NCBI GenBank assembly: GCA_039621445.1
Contig: CP154954.1
Location: 34,745,455 to 34,809,454, forward strand
Source: Euglena gracilis
Taxonomy: Eukaryota > Euglenida > Euglenophyceae > Euglenales
Length of the DNA stretch: 64,000 bases
Direction: 5' to 3'
Positions 1-10,759 of this stretch are shown here, piece after piece. A program made the position numbers and the translations under genes. The notes below the pieces were generated by a model. That model worked only from the letters and a program-made list of their open reading frames with translations. It was not told the origin of the DNA and ran no database searches. Each line of letters begins with the position of its first letter. Positions within the stretch are counted from its first letter, which is position 1.

Positions 1-730
1 CTGAACTGAGACTGCATGAGGGGCATAAACCTCAAAAAAGTTCATAAATAAGAAATGAACCTCAAAAGAATGAAAATATTGCAAACAGTGATAAGAATCC
101 AGGGGGATTTTGAAAAATTCTAAATGGCGGGAATGTTAATAAGCAGGGAACTTTAGATAAGGTAGGGATTCACATGATTTTAACCATATGCCAAATAGCC
201 AATAGGTTTATCAGTTGGGACCTTTTCTGTGGCTCCAAACGTAAAAAAAAAATGCAAAATATGTGAAAATGCGACTTTTCCTAATTCTTCATTGCGCAAA
301 AAAGTGAGAATTATGCAAAAAATGCAAATTTTCAAATCTTTGCATATTCTCCCCCGTTAAGCGACCTAAATTTGTGCAAAAAGACCTTAACTTTCCGAAA
401 AGTGCACAAAATAGGAAATATGCTTGGTAGTTCAACGTCCGATTACACAATTAGGCCAACCATTGATCCAGTCTGAAACAATCTGAATTAAGAAACTTAT
501 AATTTCACAGCAGATGCTAAGATTCAAATGGAATTGGTGGGAATATCTTTTTGAGAGTCTGCATATTGATCGTACAAAACGACTTTGCATCTTCCACCCA
601 AAAGGTGGGGCAAAGCTGGCTCTCAAAGTCTCACAAAGTGTGGGAGGCGAAGGAATCATCCAACAACTGCTCCAAAGATGTTCCTCGGGGTCTTGCACTG
701 CAATGTCATACATTCACACAGATGGCCACA
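1..730. other. AT-rich stretch without a recognised gene
   Basis: I see no coherent coding frame, splice-bounded exon or repeat family here. The first 430 bases are AT-rich with short A runs. The longer open frames at 430-800 are unlike any family I know and overlap on both strands. Confidence 0.5.
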
Positions 731-733
731 CGT

Positions 734-1140
734 TACCCCCCCCCTATGTCCAATGACCGGTAACCTCTGTCCTCTGACCGGGGGGGGGGGTCGTTGGACA
801 TAGAGTAGTGACCAAAAAGGTGTCCTCTGACCGGGGGGGTGGTCGTTGGACATGGGGTCAAAAGAAAGTTGGTGTGTACCCGGGTCCCTACCCGCCCAAA
901 AATGCCCAAATTTTCCCTTCCGGCGCTTTGCGCCGAAAATTTTGGGCAATTTTGACAAATTTTTGTCCAAAAAGTGTCAAAAATGGCATTTTGGCCAAAT
1001 TTTGGCAAAATTTTGGGCAAAATTTTTCGCCCCGGCGCTTCACGCCGGGACCAAAAATTTGGTCAAACCTCCGAAAAGGTGTCCTCTGACCGGGGGGGTG
1101 GTCATTGGACATAGGGGGGTCGTTGGACATAGGGGGGGGT
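734..1140. mobile_element. Short inverted-repeat element with TATGTCCAATGACC subterminal words
   Basis: The left end reads TACCCCCCCCC followed by TATGTCCAATGACC. The right end carries the inverse (GG..CATTGGACATA plus a G run) twice, and internal copies of the same word plus a G run occur near 780 and 830. The core has two short GC-rich palindromes (CCGGCGCTT and its inverse). It follows the plan of the TA-flanked poly-C elements seen throughout the window, but the right boundary is not a clean TA. Confidence 0.55.
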
Positions 1141-1144
1141 CATT

Positions 1145-1937
1145 AGCTTCCAAAATTTTTTCTCTGACAGCAACTCTAGGGTGCAGGCAACCTTTCTCTC
1201 TTGAGAAGTTTTCTTTAGGAAAACTTCTCAAAATTTTCCTAAAGGATCATTTTGTGTTCACATTGAACCAAAAAAAACAGCTATGTGATCACTGCGCATC
1301 ATGCAAAACAACGAATGTGGGGACGCACAGAACAACGAAACACAGCGAATGTGGGGACGCAATGCTTTTCAAAACCCTTTGGGGCTCTGCAGTCGCCTTC
1401 AAAAAATTCAATAAAAAAACAAAAAAAGTTGGAGGTTCTTTTGTGATTTTTTTAAAAAAAGCCAGCTGTGGAACCAGACAGAGAGGTGTTCCTGGACATC
1501 CCCTCCGATGTACCAAACCAAACTTGTCCACCTAAAAATTCACGAAAAAAATGCTTTTTCCGGAAGAAATTGCTGCCTTTCAAGAAACCTCAACGACATG
1601 TCACAAATGATTTCCCAAAATTCAGGAAAAAAAGCTGCCTGGTTCATCACCAGGTGATCTGGGACACAAAATAGATAATATCATCTGGTTTTGACAAATC
1701 ATGAATCATTCTGGTTGACGAACATGCAATATCGTTCACTCAAAAGGTTGTTTCACACCTTTCTGTTTTGTGAAACTCGACAAAAGAAAATCGCTTTTTT
1801 TCTGGGGTTTGTTATTCTAAGGTGTGGCCGGGGCATTTCCCCCTCCCCCTCAGGCTAAAAAGGGGGTGCAGCCCGCCAAGAGACAGTGTAAATACAACCA
1901 ATTTACCCTTAAAATTTTTGTGCGTCTGCAACACAAC
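1145..1937. other. No recognised gene
   Basis: The sequence is AT-rich with homopolymers. Open frames exist (for example 846-1535 on the plus strand) but they start inside the upstream repeat element and have no recognisable domain. I assign nothing. Confidence 0.4.
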
Positions 1938-1939
1938 TA

Positions 1940-2363
1940 AACCCCCCCCCAAAAATAAGACCCCCCCTGGGCCGATCGAGCAAAAATCCAAAAATAAGAC
2001 CCCCCCCATAAATAAGACCCCCCCGACGGCGCGAAGCGCCGGGGACGGTGAAAATTTTCCCTGAGAAATTGCCAAAAACCCAAATTTCACACACAAAAAT
2101 GATGAAATTTCAAAAAATTTCAGATTCTTGAAGTGCAAAAAACATGCTAAATGTCAACTTACGCAAATTTACACATGGCGCGAAGCGCCGAAGGAAAATT
2201 TTTAGTGTTTTTGGGAACCTGAAAAATGATGTTTTTTTCGGGCCCGGGTCGGTCAAGAAAAAATCCAAAAATAAGACCCCCCCCCAAAAATAAGACCCCC
2301 CCTGGAGGTTTCCAGCAATGGACCCAAAAATAAGACCCGGGTCTTATTTTTGGGGGGGGGGTT
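1940..2363. mobile_element. TA-flanked element, AAAAATAAGACC word type
   Basis: It is flanked by TA at 1938-1939 and 2364-2365. The left end is AACCCCCCCCCC then AAAAATAAGACC; the right end is the inverse, GGTCTTATTTTT then a G run and TT. The word plus C-run unit is repeated two or three times at each end, at 1945-2025 and 2268-2350. The core contains GGCGCGAAGCGCC-like palindromes. No coding capacity is seen, so it is non-autonomous. Confidence 0.65.
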
Positions 2364-2369
2364 TAATAG

Positions 2370-3290
2370 GGAAGAAGGAGTTCGTAGAGGTCTGGTTTGC
2401 TCCTTGCAGTCTTTTCCATCCACCCAGAAAAACGTCACCAGTCTCACACAGAAGTGTCCACGGAGGCTCAAAGAAAATGTCTATGGGGGTTTAAATTTCT
2501 CGTCCATTTTTGGATTAATAATTGTGTCCGGGGGGGGGGGTTCTCCGGAAGGTGTTTGCGAGGGACAACAAAACTTGGCTGGGAGGGGTCTTCATTTTGT
2601 CCGAAAGTGCCTACTCGGGTGTCCGCTAACTGTAAGAATTTTGTTGGCCAAAAAAAAAATCAAAAAAAGCCCTAAAAATTTGGCAAAAAGTTCAGTCTGC
2701 AGGAAAAAAAACTGGCAAAAATGCGAAACTTTTCCAGCAAGAAAACGCAAAATCACTGGGGAAAAGAACACAACAAATGCAAAAAAATACACAAACAACA
2801 CAAATTTTGCCAAATTTGAAAAAGGCAAAAAGAAAAAGTGTTTGTGACCCCCCTGGCCTTCACCTTCGCGTTCCCCCCAATTCACCTTCCTTCATCAAAA
2901 CCTAATTGTAAATCTTCCTGAGGCACTGAAAATCCTTGAACAAAAAGGCATCCACCAGCATTAATCAGCAACAAGGTTATACCGAGCACATGCGGCAAGC
3001 ACTTCTGCTCTTGAAATTCATCACTCCACAATTACAAATCCAATCACCATTCTCTGTGGGGAATGACATTGTAGCAAAATTCTTTAATATTGAAAATAAA
3101 ATGCCATTTGCCAAGCTTGAGATAATTATTCCTTTGCCCCTGACAAAGAAGCCTGGTGAGGAATTGTGCCTTGATTGTCTGATTTTGCTCTGGTATTGTT
3201 TGTTCCCCCCAATTGCGATTGCAGATCATCCAATTTGCCTCGCATTCAAAAAAAACAACAACAGGGAACAGAACCAACAAACAATAAATA
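2370..3290. other. No recognised gene
   Basis: Low-complexity sequence with A-rich runs at 2640-2850. Frames on both strands are lysine- or phenylalanine-rich by composition. Nothing supports a product. Confidence 0.4.
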
Positions 3291-3291
3291 C

Positions 3292-3578
3292 TCAGTTGTG
3301 GCAATGATTGCAAATTTGCCAAATCACACTTTGAAAGTTTTTGATGTCCTCTCGCTCTTCTTTGCAAGCATGACACAGCGCCCTGTTGAGTATTGAGCGA
3401 GAAGGAACTGCATTTTGCACATTCAGTCACAAAAAACATGGTTCACAACCAACACACAAAAAAACGTAAGTAACTTACCAACTCCGACGGTCTGATGGCG
3501 AAATTTCACGCCTTGGGTGGAATTGGCATGGTTAAATTTGTGGCCATCAGTGCCAAGTGAATGGATATGTAAAAACAT
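3292..3578 (-). CDS. Possible two-exon small protein with two CxxC pairs
   Basis: On the minus strand an ATG at 3578 opens a 33-codon exon that ends at 3479 against GTAAGT, a strong 5' splice site. A 71-nt intron (3408-3478) ends in TGCAG. The second exon continues in the matching phase to a TGA at 3292-3294. The spliced product would be 71 residues. Its C-terminal half has CHAC near residue 45 and CNHC near residue 66, a spacing that could bind one zinc ion. I do not recognise the family. The support is that both splice sites are good and the phase closes on a stop. Further 5' exons are possible. The minus frame running straight through the intron is probably an artefact. Confidence 0.35.
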
Positions 3579-3579
3579 T

Positions 3580-4870
3580 GTGTGAGAATGCAAGATAAAG
3601 AGGCCTTATTAAACAACCTGTTTTGAAACTCTTATTTTTGGCAAAGAAAATTGTTGACTAAAACCATGCTGCCAATGAATGTTTCTTCGATGTTTCTTCT
3701 GGTTCTGTTTGGAGCAATTAAACAACAAAAACTGAAAGTATAAAACATATATTCCAGGTTGATACCTTAAAATAACTGCGAGATGAGAAATGTTACAACA
3801 AAATGTTGCTGCAGAATTGCAAATGAAACTGGAATCAACGACAAAAAAAAGACCATTTGAGGGCATTTTCTCCACCCCCCCCCCTGACCGGATTTAACCC
3901 CCACTTATAAACCCCCCCACCAATAAAACCCCTAGAAAATAAGGACATAGAGCTTTCATCAATGCATCAAAATGGTGCCCCTGGCCAGAGGGGAGCCAGC
4001 CAAAACAGCCTTTTTCCAGCCTTGGCCCCCCATCAACAAATTTTAATTCCTGTCCATCTGCCCTCTGGAGGGCCTGGAAGCCAACAGTTTTTTTGAAATG
4101 CAAAAATGGGCCAAAAATGGACAACATGGGTCCCTCAAATTCCGGGTAAAGAAAATAATTCTTCATTTTTTGCTGTTTTTGGAATGCTTTTTTGCAGTTT
4201 GTTCCTGGGTCAAACCTCGGGCCGACCAACTAAACTGGAACTTATAACCCCCCCCTCCCAGGAAGAAAAATGAAAAGCTGCCGGGGACGATTTTTTCAGC
4301 CGCAAACCACCCAAAAAATGATTTTTCGGCAATTTTTTGAGACCAAACATCATCAAAAAATGCCATTTTCGTCCATTCAGTGATGTTACAGCAAATTCTG
4401 AAATGCAAATGAAATGTTAACCCCACCATACACCCCATACCCGTTTTGTTGGATTTTTTCAGCTTTTTTGACCTGTTTGACCTAAACTCCACCCCGTTTT
4501 AGGCCGCCAACTTCTGGTCAAAAACGGGTCAAAAAAGTCGAAAAAAAATCGAAAATTTTTTTGTATGAAACAATGTTTTTTTGGTCTCCTGACCCGGAAA
4601 ACCTGTTTCTGAGCTGAAAATGAGCGTTTTTCGCCCCGCTGGTGCCTCGTTTTGGGCCCGAAACCCGTGTTGGCGGGTGAAAAAAAAACCGCTCATTTAG
4701 GGTTCAAAAACAGGTTTTCCGGGACCGGGAGGCCAAAAAAACATCGTTTTGGGCAAAAAAATTTCGATTATTTTGACTTTTTTGACCAAAAAAATGCCCG
4801 AAAATGGCTAAGTCAAAACAACAAAGTGGCCAAAACTGGCCGAAAAATGACCGTAAAACTCAGGCCAGGC
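3580..4870. other. No recognised gene; remnants of a poly-C repeat
   Basis: At 3874-3935 and 4240-4262 there are C-run motifs with TTATAAACCCCC words, and a related piece occurs at 6552-6600. These look like ends of a decayed inverted-repeat element. The 4490-4860 part is low-complexity, with many GGCCAAAA and TTTTTTGACC words. Confidence 0.35.
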
Positions 4871-5110
4871 GGGGAGTTGCGGGGAAATCAAAATGCTGTA
4901 CAGGGCATTTTAAGGGCTTCAGTTGGGTCTCCTGACGTTTCTTTTGATTCCCCACCATTTTTCAGCATTTTTAGGAAAATTGATTTTTTGACCCCAAAAA
5001 GCGGCCGAAAACGGCTAAGGCGCAAGCCTGCCGTGCTGTTTTGGGCCGTAAATTGGCCATATTTCAGGCCAGGCGGGGAGTTAGGGGACAATGGCGGCCT
5101 CCCTGCGTCA
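4870..5110 (-). repeat. Dispersed repeat R, inverted copy
   Basis: The segment matches, in reverse orientation, the repeat seen at 7340-7440 and 17435-17570. Shared words include AAGGGCTTCA, GTCTCC, and the GGCCAGGCGGGGAGTT block. It is diverged and non-coding. Confidence 0.45.
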
Positions 5111-6117
5111 TGTTTGTTGGCAGAGGCTTCGAAATGGGAGTCCAATACAAAAAAAAGTTTGGGTGTCTGACGCACGCACATGCAAGCATCATGTCTCTGC
5201 CTGGGTTTTCTAGGCCACAGGGTCCCTCATCCAGCTCGCAAACGCGTGCAAATGGAGTGTGCATGTCCACAGGCGCAGGTGCGCGCGGTTCGGTGCTGAG
5301 TGTTGTTCCCTCTGGCTCGCGGTCTCCAACACGGGCTTGCATTCTTGCCACCTGCTGTGTGTGGCTGCAGTTTTTCGGCGGCGGACTTGTTGCCCCCAAC
5401 CACTGGGGGGGTGAGTAGTGATGACTGCGTGACATTGTTGGTCTTCTCAGTGCTGCCGTTCATTCTGGTGCCCAGGCAACGAGGCACACGCCACACTGGA
5501 GGCGCCCAAACCTCACATCAAACAAGCGCTTTTGCGCGCAATTGGGGGCCAAAATTGTGTGCCAGTTTCGCGGCATGTAAGCATGCCATTCCGGGTTGGT
5601 TTTTTCAAGCACCGCCAGTCCCCAGACCGCGGACTGTTTGGGGTTTCTTTGGCAAAATGCACATTTGCTTCACGGCCGTCAAGGTTTGCACCCAGCCAAA
5701 TTGCCCGCTGTGGCTGCGCCACTGCTTTGGTGGGGTAGTGAATCCCCTTTCTTTCACCAGAGGGGCCCAACCTCCCACCTGCCTGTATGTCCAACCGGGG
5801 GAGGAGGGGCGTCCAAAGGACCAAATGTCCAATCTCCATTACAAATGCGAGTCAAATTTTGCTGCAAACAGGGGATTTTTTAAGCCCCTCCCCCCCGCGG
5901 GGGTCCAGCCTCCGGCTGGCAAAAAGGCTGCTGGCTGGATTTGAGCTGGCTAGCTGGACCCCCGGGGGAGGGGGGGGTCCGGGGCTGGAGGGGGCTGGGC
6001 TGGCCGGGCCGGTGAAAAACAAAATTTTCTAAATTTTTTTTGCCATTTTCGACATTTTGGTGAATGGAGCTAGATCAAGGCTGGGGGGCTGTGATGGAGG
6101 AAGCTGTGATGAGGGGA
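5110..6117. other. No recognised gene
   Basis: GC-richer sequence with overlapping open frames on both strands (5064-5435 and 5300-5944) but no domain, splice-site pair or repeat match that supports one of them. CCGGCTGGC-rich DNA begins near 5890. Confidence 0.35.
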
Positions 6118-6322
6118 AAATGCAGGGATAGGTGACCTGGGCAGCCCAGTTGGCTGGCCAGCCTGCGGCCGGCTGGCCCGGCCTCCGGCCGGCTGGACCC
6201 GACTTTATTTCACTCGACCCTCCCCCCCAGGGGGCTCCCAGTCCGAATTTGGGCTGCTGGCTGGATTTGAGCTGCTGGCTGGCTGGACCCCCCCCCTGGG
6301 GGGTAGGGTACCCTCCAGCTTA
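6118..6322 (+). repeat. Dispersed repeat, inverted partner of 48768-49000
   Basis: This block (TGCAGGGATAGGTGA through the GGCTGGCC-rich core to GGGTACCCTCCAGCTTAAG) occurs in reverse complement at 48768-49000, including the TTTATTTCACTCGAC segment. The two copies differ by small indels in the GGCCGG-rich core. Confidence 0.75.
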
Positions 6323-6835
6323 AGAAATCCCATGGCTGCAAATATGAGGTTTGAAAAAACAATGTTCCTGGGTTTTCAAGACATATGACCCCATATCTGT
6401 GTTTCTTTGGGTTGCCACAGATGTCAAGGGGAAGGGACTGTCGGGTTTGGCCAATCTCAGTTTAAGCAATCAGAACCTTTTTCAAGTTTTGTCTGCAGGT
6501 ATGAGTTTGTTTGAGGTTTATTTTTGAGCATTTTTTTTTGGAGGTTGGAATTAACCCCCCCACTTATAAACCCCTCGGGGTTTATAGGATCCTGTTTGGT
6601 TGGTCAGCCGAAGGGGGGGGTATATGTGGGGGGTCGCTGAGCTCTTAGCGAAGCTTACCTCCAGGGAAGCGGGGGGGGGGGGGGCGTCCAACCCCCCCCT
6701 GCCTGGGTCGGGGCCACCAGGAGAACCGGCGGATTATCATGATGATCCCGGCCCGCTTCTCGTAATCATTTTTTTTTCAGTCGTGAGCGACTGGATTTCT
6801 AGTTTCCGAATCACCTCTGTTTGACCCCTAACTCA
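6322..6835. other. No gene; short repeat words
   Basis: A GCTGAGCTCTTA..GCGAAGCTTACC word at 6640-6662 recurs at about 14125-14162 and 16514-16552, where 16 extra bases make it palindromic. Otherwise nothing is recognised. Confidence 0.35.
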
Positions 6836-7445
6836 CCGCCAGGCCTGAGTTCTTCACCCGCAAAGGGGTTCAAACTGGGAAGGATTGGCCCGCCCCCCCC
6901 CTTCCGACTCTGCCATTTCGCTGGGTCCAAAAAATTGATAAAAAAAATCGATTTTTCAAAAATATCTTGAGAAAATGCACATTTTCTCCGGAAACATCGG
7001 TCTGATGAAATGCACCCCCGGAGGCCCTCTATCACCCCCCGTTCGCCGTTTTGGCCGCCCACACGCCTGGTCCGTGTTCCAGTGCGCTTTTGCGGCCATT
7101 TGGGGGTGTTTTTTGGGCCGTTTTTGGGCCAAAAAAAAGGAATTTTCAAAATATCTCCACAAAGAAGCAAAATCAAAAGAAAAGTCAGGAGAGCAAAATA
7201 AAGCCCTTGGAACGCCCTATCCAACCATGGTTTACTTTCCCCCCAACCCTTTATGCAACCCGAGTTAGGCCATTTTCGGCCAATTTTGGCCCTTTTCTGG
7301 GCCATTTTGGACTGTTTTTGGGGGGGGGGGGTCAAAAATTCGATGTTTCCAAAATATCTCGGAAATGAAGCAAAATCAAAGGAAATGTCCGGAGACCTAA
7401 ATTGAAGCCCTTAAAATGCCCTATTTAACGGTATTTTGATTTCCC
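6835..7445 (+). repeat. Dispersed repeat R, two adjacent diverged copies
   Basis: Two related units, each ending in a block about CTATCC..ACC then a TTTTGATTTCCCC-like motif, precede an AAATATCTC.. segment. They match copies at 15.4-20 kb. The GGCCATTTTGG-rich interiors are low-complexity. No coding evidence is seen. Confidence 0.5.
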
Positions 7446-9270
7446 CGCACCTGGCACAGCACCGGGCGGCTGAGGCCTTGGCATTGGCCACGAAGAGGGT
7501 CTTTGGTGGCCGGGGTCGGGCCCGGTGCGCCGGATTGGGGGATTGGGGGTCCACTAATGTTCTAAGACCGGAGGCCTTCTCCTTTGTTTCCCAGCAACAC
7601 CAAAACCACTTTCACTTTCAAAAACCAGTCAATCCGGTCAATTTCCACTTTCAACCAGTCACCCCCCCCCCCAGGTGACTGACTGGTTTTTGGCCCAGAC
7701 CCCCGGGGAGGTGGGTCAGCCAGGAATGGAAGAAAGTGGGCACCCGGCGCAAAAGGCGCCAGAAAAAAAATTGCGGGTTTTTGGGGGGGCCAAAATCCAT
7801 GGATTTTAGGCCATTCTGGCCCAAATGGCCGAAATGACCGACCCCCACCTCCCGGGTGGGGGTAGGTGGGGGTCGGACACACTTTAAGCAATGGCATGGC
7901 CCAGACCCTTCTCAAACCCCTGAATGCGATGATTTCACCCCATTGCGAAGCGATGGGCTGGGTTTTCAAACCATCGACTCAAACTGTCAAACTGTCTAGG
8001 AACTTTTGGTGCCCCCCCAGGGGTTTTGACCCGGGTTGGGTCCAACAGAGGAGGGGGTCACCTTCAAGGGAGTTCAAGTTGTGCCCATTAGCCCAGGGAG
8101 GTCACTTTCCCTATACTTGAACTCATGTGCCACATAACTGGATGAATTTCCGAGACATCCTATCAACGTTGGACAACATTTTGGGAAATGTGTGTTTTCG
8201 ATGTCTCCCAACCAATTCGTCAGGCATCTCTACATGGAAATCATTCCCCGTGTACATTCTTGAACCCAGGAAGTTTTTTCCCAGGGGCCAGGTTTGGCCC
8301 AATGGAGGAGGGGGGGGTTCAAATTTCAGGGGTTCAAGTTGGGCCCAACAACCCAGGGGGTCGATAGCCGGGGGGGGGGGCTGTGACACATGGCGGAGGT
8401 GGCAAAAAAATGTGAAAATGATACAGCAAACGCCCCTGCTGTTGGAACGGATCGACATTTTGAATGAAACTCCAGAGAACAGTTGTTGGAACTTTTTGAC
8501 AGAGTTTCTGACCTTTTCAAAAATCATTTGGATTTTTGACAGAATTCGCAAAATATTTTGACAGACTTTTGTGGAAAAAAATGACACAGAATTTGAGACA
8601 TTTATATGGAGTTTCGTGCAATAAGGCTGTTTCATGAAAGGTGTCAAAAAGCTTAAAATGAAATGCAATTTTGTTCTAAAAACCCTGTCCAAAAGATTAA
8701 TAAAACCCGGTGAAAACGTTCAGGAAATTCTGTCAAACTGGCACACACCCCCAGACTCCTCTTGCCAGTCTCCATTGAATCCAATTCACGTCCGGACAAA
8801 AATGACAGGAAACAAAAATGATGGGGAAAAATTTGACGGAAAATATTCGATTTGGATAAAAAAAATTGGCTAAATTAATGATAGGAAAATTCAACTTTTC
8901 ACAGAAAATGGTGGAATTTTTCCCACTTGTGATGAAAAACTCAAAAAAAAAAACCTCGGCATTCCCAAAAAATGGTCAAATTGGTCTTCTGGGCGTCTTT
9001 TCTGTGGTTTCCAAAAAAAACCCAAAAATGAACATATGTCAAAATGCAATGCATTTGTGTCTGAAAGTTGACTACCCGTGAGCATGGGTTCTCAAAAAGG
9101 GTGTAGAAAGAGTACACGGGGAAAAAATAACGGAAAACATGCTGGGAAAAACCGGGTGGCTTCCCATCCTTGTTTCTTGTCGTTTTTTTGTCCGGACTGC
9201 AGGTGCTTAAGGGCACTTAAGGGCGAATAATAAGAATGGTGAATGGCATGTGTGCTTGGAAGTCAGGTAC
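7445..9270. other. No recognised gene
   Basis: The sequence contains several CCCACCTCCCGGGTGG-type palindromic pieces (7660-7880) and C/G runs (8000-8400). It could be intron or intergenic DNA downstream of the zinc-finger exon at 9271-9335, but no further exon was identified. Confidence 0.35.
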
Positions 9271-9335
9271 CTGTGCTGGAAATTGAGAGCTTGACATTTC
9301 GGGCAGTTCCATTCACCTCGTTTCAGTTGACGTTT
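9271..9335 (-). CDS. Internal exon encoding a RanBP2-type zinc finger (partial gene)
   Basis: On the minus strand a 65-nt exon is bounded by a pyrimidine-rich acceptor (TTGCTTCTCTTTACAG, ending at 9336) and a donor CAG|GTACCTG at 9270. It encodes KRQLKRGEWNCPKCQALNF, then QH and the first two bases of the next codon. W-x-C-x2-C-x3-N-F is the signature first half of a RanBP2-type zinc finger, a fold that in proteins such as ZRANB2 or FUS binds single-stranded RNA. The second CxxC should lie in the next exon, which I could not find in 8.0-9.2 kb. Upstream exons are also unassigned. The gene is probably real but only this exon is supported. Confidence 0.55.
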
Positions 9336-9608
9336 CTGTAAAGAGAAGCAACTGGAGATATCATAGGCAACAAACAATTTCAAAAAAAATACAGCTCTTT
9401 TTGGGAATGTATTGAAACACGTCAAATGCAAACAATCGTGATTTAATGTCAACAACTGCTGTTTTGTTGCCGCCGTTATAATGAGAGGCAGCTGCAGTAC
9501 CAGTTGCAAAAGTTAGCACTGCCAGTGCTGTTGCAACACAACCAGGTCCATTTTTTAAGGCAACTTTTAAACCTTAAGATGTTTAAACCACCGTTTGGGC
9601 CTCCAGGT

Positions 9609-9812
9609 TCACAACAGAACCAGCAGAAACAACCAGAATCGGGATCCAAGGGGCAAAAAATATTCTGCAAACAGGACTCCTCTGGGACAGGAGACAATAA
9701 TTCTGTTTAATGTGGCTACATTTGCTGGCATCGCTGGTGGTCTGATGAAAAGAGCTTTGAACAGAGATACGCTCGTGATCGTCGGAAGCTGGCGAGTTGC
9801 AAAGTGGTGCAA
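9609..9812 (-). CDS. Open frame with a KALFIR motif shared with three other loci
   Basis: The minus frame contains SLFKALFIRPPAMPAN. A related KALF(I/N)R..A frame recurs at 51311-51527 (plus), 52083-52277 (minus) and 54880-55075 (minus), with about 35-50 bp of strong nucleotide similarity around AAAGCTCTTTTCA. The other copies read on into an arginine/serine-rich, acid-poor stretch resembling an organelle presequence. Function is unknown. This may be part of an exon or a fragment of a dispersed element. It lies just upstream of the zinc-finger exon on the same strand, but a joint gene is not shown. Confidence 0.25.
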   Translation of the reverse strand: MHHFATRQLPTITSVSLFKALFIRPPAMPANVATLNRIIVSCPRGVLFAEYFLPLGSRFWLFLLVLL

Positions 9813-9824
9813 AATTGAAGATTA

Positions 9825-10003
9825 CCACCCCCCCCCCCCTATTGTCCCACCGACCTCCCCCCGGGAGGCCCGACCGGACAATATGGGGGGGGGGGGACAA
9901 TATGGGGGTACCAAAGGAATTTCATTGGCCGAGCCAAAAAAAACCCCCCGTCGGCCGGGGCCGAGGGACAATATGGGGGGGGGAATATGGGGGGGGGGAG
10001 TGG
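9825..10003. mobile_element. TA-flanked 179-bp element, TATTGTCC word type
   Basis: Flanked by TA at 9823-9824 and 10004-10005. The ends are CCACCCCCCCCCCCC then TATTGTCCC, and the inverse. Internal copies of GGACAATATGGGGG occur at about 9875, 9897 and 9966. It shares its interior (TACCAAAGGAATTTCATTGG) with the inverted copy at 17623-17801, which is also 179 bp, and with a truncated copy at 29036-29150. Confidence 0.8.
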
Positions 10004-10079
10004 TAGAAGTCGGAAATTCTGTCTGGGGGGGTCCTTTGACCAATGGTTGGCCACGCCGGTTTTGAACCCGACGGCCCTG

Positions 10080-10330
10080 AAACGCCGCTTTACAGCTAAC
10101 CGCCATTATTTTGGCCCACAGTGGCCAAAACCGTGGCCCTTGGCGGCCAGTAATTTGGCCCAGAGATGCCAAAACCCAGGCACCGCGTGCCACTATTTTG
10201 TCCCTTGGTGGCCAAAACTTTGGCTTCAAGTGCCCTGTTGCAGAACTTTCACCATTTTGGTGCCAATGTTTTGGTAACTCTGGGCCAAATAATAGCTGGC
10301 GCGAGGGGCCAACGTTCTGACAACTGTAGG
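10080..10330. repeat. Degenerate tandem repeat, about 45-50 bp unit
   Basis: Units of the form TGGCGGCCAAAA..GTGGCCC..ATTTTGGCCC repeat four or five times with divergence. No product is assigned. Confidence 0.4.
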
Positions 10331-10439
10331 CAGCTGGCATGCCCGGACGCCGGGTTTACGACAAAACTGGCTTCCACACCCCTTTTTTGAATATAAAAAT
10401 TCTTCTTTTCTGTTTTTTTTGGGGGGGTCTTCTTAAGTA

Positions 10440-10753
10440 CCAATACCCCCCCCTAAATGACCCCCCTCTTGTCCCGGCCCAGACCCCGGAGGGTCACTTA
10501 GGGGGGGGGTCACTTAGGGGGGGGGGTCGGGAAAAAAGGGTCTCGGACACCCCCCCACCCCTTTTTTCGGAATTTTTTTTGTGAAATTTGTGCTCTCTGG
10601 CATCATTTCTACTAGAAGGAAAACTCACGATTCTGAAAATCTCAAAAAAATCGGTCAATTTTGAAGACTTTTTCTTGAAAAATTTTCCATTGTCTGGGCC
10701 GGGACCCCGGAGGGCCATTTAGGGGGGGGTCGTTTAGGGGGGGGGGGTGATGG
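10440..10753. mobile_element. TA-flanked element, TAAATGACC word type
   Basis: TA flanks at 10438-10439 and 10754-10755. The left end is CCAATACCCCCCCC then TAAATGACC; the right end is GGTCGTTTA, a G run and TGATGG. A GTCCGGG/GGCCCAGACCCCGGAGGG block sits just inside each end in inverse order. The interior is A/T-rich and non-coding. It is related by its word to 29155-29343. Confidence 0.7.
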
Positions 10754-10759
10754 TAAGTT

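Noticed and set aside
5300-5944. 214-codon plus frame at 5300 as a gene
   Set aside because: A minus frame of similar quality overlaps it, it has no domain, and it runs into the CCGGCTGGC repeat.
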